Made by a program: the position numbers and the translations under genes. Shown piece after piece: positions 15,947-24,266 of a stretch of 41,405 nt of DNA. The notes beneath the pieces are model-generated. The model saw nothing but the letters and a program-made list of their open reading frames with translations. It was not told where the DNA came from and did not search any database. Position 1 is the first letter of the stretch. Each line of letters starts with the position of its first letter. The DNA comes from Pseudomonadota bacterium (GTDB lineage: Bacteria > Myxococcota_A > Polyangia > Polyangiales > Polyangiaceae), in assembly GCA_023431345.1 (NCBI GenBank), contig JAEYWK010000250.1, forward strand, positions 1 through 41,405, in the 5' to 3' direction.

Positions 15947-15959
15947 TGACGTCGCCGCG

Positions 15960-16985
15960 TTACTTCAGAACGGAGCCCACGTCCTGCTCGACCTGTTCCG
16001 CGGTGTTGGCCGGGACCTTGACGTACCAGCGCCCCCACTCCGTCCGCGCCAGATAGTCATTGCCCTTCTCGCCCGGCTGCTTGTACAGCTCGACGAAGCC
16101 GACCGACTTGGAGCCCTCGAAATACTCGACACGAACCAGAGCGTCTTCGGGCTTGAGCGGCGTGGCGGGGTTCTCGACGAACTCGCTGCCGCGCAGTCGC
16201 CCGAGCTTGCTCATCCAGTTGCCGGCGGTTTCGTCCTGCTTGCCGGGGTTCGAGACGTCCGCCCAGCCGTCCCGCTTGTCTTTCACCCGCACGAGCTCGC
16301 GCGACTTCGCGCCCTTCTGCACCCGCACCTTGGTGATGTCGTCGGTCTTGAAGCCGTGCAGCTCGCGCTCGGGCAAGCGCGAGTCGCCGAACATCAAGCT
16401 TTGGGCGATGTCACTCGAGATCGCGAACACTTCGCCGTTATTCTGATAGCGCGCGTAGCGCTCGCTGCCGCCCGGCGTCGTGCCGCCGATCACGAGCACG
16501 TGCTCTTTGCCGTCGATCGTGACCTTGAGCGTGCCTTCGGGTTTGTCGAGCCCGAACTCTTCGTTACGCGCGGGCTCGACCTTGCCGACAGCGCGCAGCG
16601 CCTTGAGCGGAGCCAGCGCGGAGACCAGCGTCTCGCCCGCCTTCACCGACACGAAGCGGCTCGTCTCCTTCTTCGGCTCTTTGCCCTCGGGCGGCTTGAG
16701 CGGCCCGTGATCGCCGTGGCCGGGGATGCCCGCGTGCGGATCCGGCGCGTCTTCCTTGTCGACGGCCGTCACGTAGTAATAACCGAGCGCGTCTTTGCGA
16801 CTCTCGAGGCGCACCTTGCGCGTCTTGCCCTCGAACGACAGCTTGCTGAACGACGCTTGGCTACCGCCCCAAACGTCGACCGTCGACGCCTGCGCGTCGG
16901 GGGCGGGCTCGTCTTTGCTCCACGCCGAGTACGCGAGACCGGCGGAGACGACCAGCGCCCCCGCGTGCCAAATCAGCGGCTTCAT
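15960..16985 (-). CDS. DUF4340-type membrane-anchored protein, last gene of the ABC-export operon
   Basis: It has one N-terminal hydrophobic helix (about 5-20, IWHAGALVVSAGLAYSAW) followed by about 320 residues predicted to lie in the periplasm, rich in beta-type sequence. DUF4340 proteins are regularly encoded after GldG-like genes, and both the order and the general sequence (FGLDKPEGTLKVTIDG, VYWVK-like ends such as GRWYVKVP) fit. Its biochemical role is unknown. A His-rich insert HAGIPGHGDHG at about 96-106 is unusual. The start at 16985 is fixed by AAAGGAGGT about 6 nt upstream, and its ATG overlaps the GldG stop (ATGA). It has 341 aa. Confidence 0.8.
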   Translation of the reverse strand: MKPLIWHAGALVVSAGLAYSAWSKDEPAPDAQASTVDVWGGSQASFSKLSFEGKTRKVRLESRKDALGYYYVTAVDKEDAPDPHAGIPGHGDHGPLKPPEGKEPKKETSRFVSVKAGETLVSALAPLKALRAVGKVEPARNEEFGLDKPEGTLKVTIDGKEHVLVIGGTTPGGSERYARYQNNGEVFAISSDIAQSLMFGDSRLPERELHGFKTDDITKVRVQKGAKSRELVRVKDKRDGWADVSNPGKQDETAGNWMSKLGRLRGSEFVENPATPLKPEDALVRVEYFEGSKSVGFVELYKQPGEKGNDYLARTEWGRWYVKVPANTAEQVEQDVGSVLK

Positions 16986-19057
16986 TTGCCACCTCCTTTG
17001 AGCGCGCGGCGCCTGAACCACAGCCCCGCGCCGAGCACGACGCCCGGAATGCCGAAGATCGTCGAGTAGAACCAGGCCAAATCTTGCTGCTTGGTGTGCT
17101 CGATGCGCACGTCTTCTTCCGTGTTCACTTGCCCGGCGTAGCTCTCTTCCCCGACCAGCCAGCGCATGGCGTCGACGAACAAGACCTGATTGCCAATCAC
17201 GTTTTGCATCACCAGGTCGCTGAAGGCGTCGACGTCGGCGGTCACGAAGGCGCGCATCTCGACGGCCTCGGCCTTCTTGTCCTTGCTCTTTTCGTCCTTG
17301 GCCGGAGCCGGCGCCGCGCCCGCGACGGGCCGGGTGACGGCGGCGGCCAAGTTGTAAACGGCGCCCTTCTCGCTGTCTTTATCGAGCTTGAAGTTCTTGT
17401 TCACGTCGTTGAACGTGCTGCTCGCCGAGCGCACCGCGAAGTCGACCTTGCCCTGCAGGCTCTGCGGCTTGTCGAGGCTACCGGTGCCGAAGAACACGAT
17501 CGCCGCGCGCGGCGCGTTGCGGCTCAGCGTCGACACCGAGGCGTGCGAGGAGAAGCTGCTCGTCGACAGCCGCGTGCGATCCGAGTCGTTGTTGCGCATA
17601 CGGATGTGGTTCGTCTCGTTCGCGAGCAAGTCGGGCGAGTAGCTGAGGCCGACGATGCCGATCAGGCCCGCCAGGTGCGCCGGCACGGGCGTCGCGGGGG
17701 CGGGCGCAGGCGTCGGGGACGCAGAGCCGGCCGCTGCCGGCGCGGACGGCGCCGCCGGGGCGGCAGCGCCCTCGGCCGGGGCCAAGTCACCGAGACCCAC
17801 GCTCGACGAGCCTTCGGGATCGAGCGCGAGCAGCAGGTGGCCGCCGCGCTCGGCGAACCGCGTCAGCGACGCGAGCTCTTCGGGCGAGAACGGATCGGTC
17901 GGACCGAGCACGACGACCGCATCGGCGTCGGCCGGCACGTCACTGCCAAGGCCTTGCCCCAAGCCCAAGTCTTTCACGGTGACGTTCTGCTTTTGCAGCA
18001 AGAGCTTCGCGATCGAGGCCGTACGACCGTCTTTGTCCGCGCTCTTGGGCGCGTCGTTGATCTCCCCGTGTCCGACCGTGAAGTAGACGGTTTTGTGCGA
18101 GCGCACGGCCTTGAGCAGCTGCTCTTGAAAGTCGCGATCGAGCGTCTTCAGCTTGGCGCGCGCGGACTCGATGTCGGCGCCGATGGTCAAGGTGTAGGTG
18201 GCGCTGCCCTTCGAGAGGATCACGACGCCGTCTTGGGTCGCGCGCAGCTCCTTGGCGAGCTTCGGCGCCAGCAAGCGGTCACGCACCTCTACCTTCAGCT
18301 TGGGGCTCTTCGCGGCCAGCTCTTTCAGGTAGCGCTCGACCTCGGCTCGCACCTCGTTGACCTCGGGGAAGAAGGCCACGACGCGCACGGGCTCGCTCAG
18401 GCTGCCCGCGATCTTGAACGTGGCCTCGCCGGGCCGCGACGTCTTGAAGTACGAGTAGTCCCACTTCTTTTCGATGCCGCCCGAGGCGTAGACCAGCAGC
18501 GAGCCGTACACGGCCACCAGCGCCAACGCGGCTCCCGCCATCGCCGCCGCCGTCACTCGCCGCGCCTCGGGGCGCTCCGCGTGGCGCATGGGCCGCAGCG
18601 CCACCTCGGCGAAGATTTGCGGCACGACCGCCAGCGTGAGGAGCGATACCCAAATCACGCGCAGCAGCTCGATGGCGTGATCGCGCTTGTCGCTCGCGAG
18701 CGTGCTCAAGCCCATGCGGTCGAGGCCGGAGTCGGTGGTCACGTAGTAGACGACCAGCGCGAGCAGGCCGAGCACCGATAGCAGCGCGAGCAGGCGCTCG
18801 ATGTTCGCGCGCTCGCCTTGACTCTTGAGCTTGGGCGAGAAGCGCAGGGCAGTGGCGAGCACCGCCGCCGCGACGCCGAGCGCCGTCGCGAAGCCGGAGC
18901 CCTTCTCCAGCCCCGACAGCACGCGCTCGCCGACCAGCACCAGTAACAAGCCGCCGAGGTAGAGCGGCAGTAGCCAACCAGGTGCCCCCGTTCCGGCCGC
19001 CACCGCAGACAGCGTCGAGCTGGCGGGCTTGGGCGTGGGAGAAGCTCGTTCGGTCAT
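16982..19057 (-). CDS. GldG-like ABC transporter auxiliary protein with extra N-terminal membrane helices
   Basis: This 691-aa protein has five hydrophobic segments in the first 190 residues (about 26-46, 56-74, 86-105, 128-150 and 168-190). A large periplasmic region resembles the GldG/ABC-auxiliary domain (FFPEVNEVRAEVERYLKELA, KTVYFTVGHGE, ADAVVVLGPTDPFSPEELA), and a last membrane helix sits near the C-terminus (STIFGIPGVVLGAGLWF). A Pro/Ala-rich insert lies at about 420-455. In Bacteroidetes GldG acts with GldA and GldF and was linked to gliding; here it is better called an uncharacterised ABC export partner. The start at 19057 follows GGAGGT and overlaps the permease stop as ATGA. The open frame continues upstream through the permease gene in another frame; that extension is not coding. 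Confidence 0.85.
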   Translation of the reverse strand: MTERASPTPKPASSTLSAVAAGTGAPGWLLPLYLGGLLLVLVGERVLSGLEKGSGFATALGVAAAVLATALRFSPKLKSQGERANIERLLALLSVLGLLALVVYYVTTDSGLDRMGLSTLASDKRDHAIELLRVIWVSLLTLAVVPQIFAEVALRPMRHAERPEARRVTAAAMAGAALALVAVYGSLLVYASGGIEKKWDYSYFKTSRPGEATFKIAGSLSEPVRVVAFFPEVNEVRAEVERYLKELAAKSPKLKVEVRDRLLAPKLAKELRATQDGVVILSKGSATYTLTIGADIESARAKLKTLDRDFQEQLLKAVRSHKTVYFTVGHGEINDAPKSADKDGRTASIAKLLLQKQNVTVKDLGLGQGLGSDVPADADAVVVLGPTDPFSPEELASLTRFAERGGHLLLALDPEGSSSVGLGDLAPAEGAAAPAAPSAPAAAGSASPTPAPAPATPVPAHLAGLIGIVGLSYSPDLLANETNHIRMRNNDSDRTRLSTSSFSSHASVSTLSRNAPRAAIVFFGTGSLDKPQSLQGKVDFAVRSASSTFNDVNKNFKLDKDSEKGAVYNLAAAVTRPVAGAAPAPAKDEKSKDKKAEAVEMRAFVTADVDAFSDLVMQNVIGNQVLFVDAMRWLVGEESYAGQVNTEEDVRIEHTKQQDLAWFYSTIFGIPGVVLGAGLWFRRRALKGGGK

Positions 19058-19775
19058 TGCCACCTCCGAGCCTCGAGCACCTTGGTCGAGGCGAACAAGA
19101 ACGCGTACGTGAACACCAGGTAGAACATGACGCCCGAGGGCAGCAGGATGCCTTGCATGAAGGGCCTGAAATTCTCGTGATGAACGGCCAGGGCCGCCAA
19201 GAACTGGTTGAGGGGCGGCTCGGAGGCCTTGGCCACGATCCAGAGCAGCACGAACACCAGCGCGATCACCGTGCTGATGATGGCGGCCACGACCTGGGAG
19301 CTGGCTAGCGCCGACCCGAACACGCCGATGGCGGTGATGGCCGCGCCCAACAGCAGGAGGCCGATGTAGCCGACGACGATGTGGCCGAGCGCGACCTTGC
19401 CGTGCACGAAGATCCACGCCGGCATGTACACGGAGAGCAGCGTGGTGAGCGCCAGCACCCCGTAGGCGGCCAGGAACTTGCCGATCACGATGTCCCGATC
19501 TCGCACCGGCGAGGTGCTCAGCAGAATCATCGTGCCCGTCTGTCGCTCTTCTGCGAGCAGGCGAATCGTGAGGATGATGGCCGCGATCATGGTCGGGCCC
19601 GAAGCGTTGTAGAAGAACTCCATCAGCACCTGCGCGCTCAGCAGCTTCTGATCCAGGCCGATCTTCCAGTAGAACAAGATACCGTCGGCCAGCAGCACCG
19701 CCGCCATCAAGATGGGGCCGAGCCACGAGCGGAAGTACGACGCGAACTCGCGCCGCGCGATCAACCAGGCTGTGC

Positions 19776-19779
<4 letters not shown>
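19054..19779 (-). CDS. ABC-2 type transporter permease (GldF-like)
   Basis: This is a 241-aa integral membrane protein with about six helices. It starts AWLIARREFASYFRSWLGPI, which is typical of GldF/ABC-2 permeases, and contains RLLAEERQTGTMILLSTSPV, the conserved cytoplasmic coupling region. It should form the membrane channel for the ATPase encoded just upstream. The GTG start at 19779 overlaps the ATPase stop as GTGA and is preceded by GAAGGAGGTG, a near-perfect Shine-Dalgarno sequence. The stop overlaps the next ATG. The exported substrate is unknown. Confidence 0.88.
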
Positions 19780-20816
<1,037 letters not shown>

Positions 20817-20983
20817 GCACGCCTCGACCTCGGAAAGCGCCTCACTGGGGGCAACCACCTCGCCCCTGCGGCGCTTCGGCGGTTACCACAAAGTTTTGGC
20901 GCGGTGTTACCAAGAACCTGCCCCGCTTATTCCCACGCGGCGGCGGCAGCTCGCGCCAAGCAGTAACATCGAAGCTCTTGCGG
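20817..20983. promoter_or_regulatory. Divergent promoter region of the ABC operon and queG
   Basis: This 167-bp region between outward-reading genes is the least GC-rich stretch nearby (for example ttaccacaaagttttgg). It carries ttggcgcg near 20896 and its reverse complement cgcgccaa near 20955, and two similar ggttacca/ggtgttacca motifs. I could not assign a reliable promoter pair. The inverted motifs may be regulatory or chance. Confidence 0.3.
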
Positions 20984-22222
20984 ATGCCAGCCAGCCCCGA
21001 CTCCGTCCCCGCGCCGCCCGAGACGAGCCCCGTCACGTCCGCCGAGGCGTCGCTCGAGGCGCGCATCCTCGACGCCGCGCGCGCCGAGGGCTTCGTCCGC
21101 GCGGGGTTGGCCACGGCCGCGCGCTCCGAACGGGCGGCCGAGCGGCTCGCGACTTGGCTCGCGGCTGGTCATCACGGCGAGATGCAGTACCTCGAAGGCG
21201 GGCTGGATCGCGCGACGCCGCAGCGCCTGCTGGAAGGCGCCGAGAGCGTGCTCGTCGTGGCCCTGCCCTACGGGGAGCCTCGCGTCGCCCTGCGACGGAG
21301 CCGCGACGGAGCTCCCGCCGGCGGGCTGACGGGTCAGGTGGCGCGCTACGCGCGCGGCGAGGATTACCACCGCATCCTCAAGCTCAAACTCGAGCGCTTG
21401 GGTCAGGCCATCGACGCCCTCGTCGGCCGCCCCGTCGCCCGCCGCGCTTGCGTCGACAGCGCGCCCATCCTCGAGCGTGACTGGGCCGTGAGAGCCGGGC
21501 TCGGCTTCGCCGCCAAGTCGACGCTCACGATCGTGCCGGGCGCAGGCAGCTTCGTGCTGCTCGGTGAGCTGTTGCTGGAGCTTCCGCTCGCGCCAACTCC
21601 CGCCCTCGCTTCGAGCGGCTGTGGAGCGTGCAGCCGCTGTCTCACCGCCTGTCCCACCGGGGCCTTCGTCGGCCCCTACGTGCTCGATGCGCGCCGCTGC
21701 ATCTCGTACCTCACCATCGAGCTGAAAGGCGCCGTTCCCCGCGGCTTGCGAGCGCTCATCGGTCGCCACGTCTTCGGCTGCGACATCTGCCAAGACGTTT
21801 GTCCCTGGAACCAGTCGCGGCACGCGGCCCCCCGTGACCCGGAGCTCGGCCTGCGGCCTGCCCTCGAAGAGCCCGCCCTCGAAGAGCTGCTCTTCTTGAC
21901 GTCGTCGGGTTACCGCAGGCTAGTCGCGGGCACTTCACTCTCGCGCGTGAGCCGAGCACGCCTGGCGCGGAACGCGGCCATCGCCCTCGGTAATTCGCGG
22001 GCGGCGGCAGCGGAGGCGCCCCTCTCACGAGCTCTCACCAGCCACTCGAGCGCGCTCGTGCGCGAGCACGCGGCGTGGGGCCTGGGCGCTCTCGGCTTAC
22101 CGCTGACGGAAGGGCTGCGGGCGCTCGAGCACGCCCGCGATCACGACGAAGCCCCGGAGGTTCGGGCCGAGGCCGCCCTTACCCTCGAGAGCTATTTGGG
22201 GCCCGCAGAGTCGCTCAAGTAG
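20984..22222 (+). CDS. queG: Epoxyqueuosine reductase
   Basis: It reduces epoxyqueuosine to queuosine in tRNA, the last step of Q-nucleoside synthesis, using cobalamin and two 4Fe-4S clusters. Visible features are an N-terminal cobalamin-binding-type region and CVDSAPILERDWAVRAGLG with the probable general-acid Asp158. The first ferredoxin motif is CGACSRCLTACP (Cys213/216/219/223) and the second is CDICQDVCPW (Cys266/269/273). C-terminal HEAT-like repeats follow (about 320-405). The length, 412 aa, is normal for the form with HEAT repeats. The ATG at 20984 is preferred to a TTG two codons earlier. Its last 31 bp overlap the 3' end of hflC on the opposite strand. Confidence 0.92.
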   Translation: MPASPDSVPAPPETSPVTSAEASLEARILDAARAEGFVRAGLATAARSERAAERLATWLAAGHHGEMQYLEGGLDRATPQRLLEGAESVLVVALPYGEPRVALRRSRDGAPAGGLTGQVARYARGEDYHRILKLKLERLGQAIDALVGRPVARRACVDSAPILERDWAVRAGLGFAAKSTLTIVPGAGSFVLLGELLLELPLAPTPALASSGCGACSRCLTACPTGAFVGPYVLDARRCISYLTIELKGAVPRGLRALIGRHVFGCDICQDVCPWNQSRHAAPRDPELGLRPALEEPALEELLFLTSSGYRRLVAGTSLSRVSRARLARNAAIALGNSRAAAAEAPLSRALTSHSSALVREHAAWGLGALGLPLTEGLRALEHARDHDEAPEVRAEAALTLESYLGPAESLK

Positions 22223-23166
22223 CGATAAAGCTCGCTGCCGCTCGACAGCACCAAGGTGTCGGTCTCGAGGATGGTCTTCTTGTACGTGTCCATCGTCTTC
22301 ATGAACGCGTACAGGCTGCGCGCTTCGGCCGTCTTCGAGTAGGCCGCGGCGTAGACACCGGTGGCCTTGGCGTCGGCCTCGCCGCGCAGCTCTTGCACGG
22401 TCTTGTAGGCCTCCGACTCGATCACGCTCAGATCGCGCTCGCGGTCGCCCATGATCTTGGCCGCTTCGCCCTCGCCCTCGGAGCGGAAGCGCGAGGCGAT
22501 CTGCTGGCGCTCGGAGATCATGCGCTCGTAGATCTTCTCGACCACGCTCGGGTTGTAGTTGATGCGCTTGAAGCGCACGTCGAGCAGCTCGATCCCGAGC
22601 TCGGCCAGCTTCACCTTCGCCGCTTCGCTGATCTCGTTCTCGATCGCGTTGCGCCCTTTGTGGATTGGGTGAAGGACGCCGATGTTGCTGGAGCCTTCCG
22701 CCGCAGCTTCGAGCGCGCTGTCGCGCAAAGGCTTGCGGTTCTTGGTCGTGCGCACCACCTCGATCAAGTCGTGCTTGGCGACGGCGTTGCGCGTCTCGCT
22801 GCCCAAGATGTCGTCGAGGCGCGACTGCGCGCTGCGCTCGTCACGCAGGCGGCGGAAGTACTCGAGCGGCTTGGTGATGCGCCAGCGCGCGAACAGGTCG
22901 ACCGAGATGTAGAGCTTGTCGCGCGTCGGCATCTCGCTGCGCTGTCCGTCCCACTCCAAGATCTGCTTGGGGACGAGGTTCACCTCCTGAACCATCGGCG
23001 TCTTGAAGTGCAGGCCTGCCTCCGTCACGGGCTCACCCACCGGCTTACCGAACTGCGTGATGATGGCCTGCTCGGTCTCCTGCAGCGTGAAGAACGCGCT
23101 CGAGCCCGCTACGAAGGCGATCGACAGGGCGATCCAAACCAGCAGCGTGAGCTTGACTCCCCTCAC
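22192..23166 (-). CDS. hflC: HflC, SPFH-domain subunit of the HflKC membrane complex
   Basis: HflC and HflK form a large cage in the inner membrane that surrounds and modulates the FtsH protease. The protein has one N-terminal helix (about 5-25), then the SPFH domain (ETEQAIITQFGKPVGEPVTE, KLYISVDLFARWRITKPLEY) and the long C-terminal helical region (RMISERQQIASRFRSEGEGE) with the conserved KIMGDRERDLSVIESEAYK-like stretch. It has 324 aa, as expected. The GTG start at 23166 overlaps the hflK stop as GTGA and follows GGAGGT. The 3' end overlaps queG by 31 bp tail to tail. No ftsH is in the window. Confidence 0.93.
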   Translation of the reverse strand: MRGVKLTLLVWIALSIAFVAGSSAFFTLQETEQAIITQFGKPVGEPVTEAGLHFKTPMVQEVNLVPKQILEWDGQRSEMPTRDKLYISVDLFARWRITKPLEYFRRLRDERSAQSRLDDILGSETRNAVAKHDLIEVVRTTKNRKPLRDSALEAAAEGSSNIGVLHPIHKGRNAIENEISEAAKVKLAELGIELLDVRFKRINYNPSVVEKIYERMISERQQIASRFRSEGEGEAAKIMGDRERDLSVIESEAYKTVQELRGEADAKATGVYAAAYSKTAEARSLYAFMKTMDTYKKTILETDTLVLSSGSELYRYLSDSAGPK

Positions 23167-24143
23167 TTGACACCTCCGTTCACGCCGTTGACGTTGAGCA
23201 GCGGCAGCAGACCTTTGACCTCTTCGCCGACGATCACCTTATTTTTCACCTTCGGCAGCACCTCCGCCATCGTCTCCAGGTAGAGCCGCTTGCGCGTGAC
23301 CTCGGGCGCTTTCGTGTACTCGGCGAGCAGGGCGTTGAAGGCCGACGCCTCGCCTTCAGCTTGGTTGATGCGCTGCTTGGCGTAGCCCTCGGCGGCGCGG
23401 ATGGTCTGCGCGGCGCGGCCGCGCGCCCGAGGAATTTCCTTGTTGTACTCGCCGTTGGCGACGTTGATGGCGCGCTCTTTCTCCTGCTGCGCCTGGTTCA
23501 CCTCATTGAACGAGGCCTGCACCTTCTCGGGCGGGTTCACGTTCTTGAGCTGCACCTGATCGACCTTGATGCCCATGCGGTAGTCGCTCGTCAGCGCGCG
23601 CAGCTTCTGCAGCGCCTCGTCTTCGACCTCCTGCCGGCCGATGGTGATCACCTCGTCGACCGTGCGGTCACCCACCACCTCGCGCATCACGCTCTCCGAG
23701 GCGTCGCGCAGCGTCCCGTCGGGGTCGCGCACGTTGAACAGGTAGCTGCGCGGCTCTTCGATCCGATACTGAATCACCCACTCCACGAGCGCCGCGTTCA
23801 GGTCGCCCGTGACCATGGACTTCTCCTCGTTTTGCTCGTTCGGCTCGCCCCCCTGTTGGGCCGCGGTGGCGTTGGCGGTGGCGAAGCCGAACTCTTGCTT
23901 CAGCTGACGCTTCACCGGCACCAGGCGCGCCTCGTCGACGCCGAGCGGCAGCTTGAAGTGCAAGCCGGGCGGCTTGATGCCGTGAAAGCGTCCGAAGCGG
24001 AGCACGACTCCTTCCGACTCGGCTGGCACCGTGTAAACCCCGGTCCAAATGAGCACCAGCCCGCCGACGACGAACAGGGCGCTAGGGATCCAACTGACGG
24101 AGAACCTCGGGAGCCGAGGCCTGGAAGCATTGATGGTGGCCAT
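23163..24143 (-). CDS. hflK: HflK, SPFH-domain subunit of the HflKC membrane complex
   Basis: This is the partner of HflC. One N-terminal helix (about 18-38, WIPSALFVVGGLVLIWTGVY) is followed by an SPFH domain (ESEGVVLRFGRFHGIKPPGL, MVTGDLNAALVEWVIQYRIE) and the typical HflK segment DVQLKNVNPP-like (DQVQLKNVNPPEKVQASFNE) with the coiled region QAQQEKERAINVANGEYNKE. The long Gly-rich cytosolic N-tail of many HflK proteins is missing, so the protein (326 aa) is shorter than enterobacterial HflK. The ATG at 24143 has no evident Shine-Dalgarno sequence. It is first in the hflKC pair. Confidence 0.92.
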   Translation of the reverse strand: MATINASRPRLPRFSVSWIPSALFVVGGLVLIWTGVYTVPAESEGVVLRFGRFHGIKPPGLHFKLPLGVDEARLVPVKRQLKQEFGFATANATAAQQGGEPNEQNEEKSMVTGDLNAALVEWVIQYRIEEPRSYLFNVRDPDGTLRDASESVMREVVGDRTVDEVITIGRQEVEDEALQKLRALTSDYRMGIKVDQVQLKNVNPPEKVQASFNEVNQAQQEKERAINVANGEYNKEIPRARGRAAQTIRAAEGYAKQRINQAEGEASAFNALLAEYTKAPEVTRKRLYLETMAEVLPKVKNKVIVGEEVKGLLPLLNVNGVNGGVK

Positions 24144-24222
24144 GGAAATGCGGTCGCTCGGCGCAGCGAAAGGCGGCCGAGCGCGAGGAGCCTAGCATCA
24201 ACGCGCCCCGCGCACGCCATTG

Positions 24223-24239
24223 GTTGCGTCTATCGCAAC
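24223..24239. terminator. Small hairpin downstream of the membrane sulfatase-fold gene
   Basis: A perfect 6-bp stem gttgcg/cgcaac with a 5-nt loop (tctat) lies 28 bp past the stop of the minus-strand gene at 24267 and upstream of hflK. There is no U-run. It may be a weak terminator or an mRNA 5' structure for hflK. Confidence 0.3.
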
Positions 24240-24266
24240 AACAGGCGAGGGCTATGCGTGAGGCGC

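Larger units (their letters stand above)
15483..15959. other. 477-bp intergenic region without a convincing gene
   Basis: Short open frames exist on both strands but none shows a plausible protein, start site or family. The region holds the promoter side of the 14871-15482 gene at its left end and the 3' flank of the ABC operon at its right end. It contains a stem tcgctggt/accagcga (15617-15624/15635-15642), a hairpin cagcccg/cgggctg with a 7-nt loop near 15816-15836, a 16-bp tandem duplication and a large terminal hairpin, the last two listed separately. A small RNA cannot be excluded. Confidence 0.4.

Noticed and set aside
17084..18781. 565-codon open frame on the plus strand
   Set aside because: It is antisense to the GldG-like gene, with Arg/His-rich repetitive composition and no motif.
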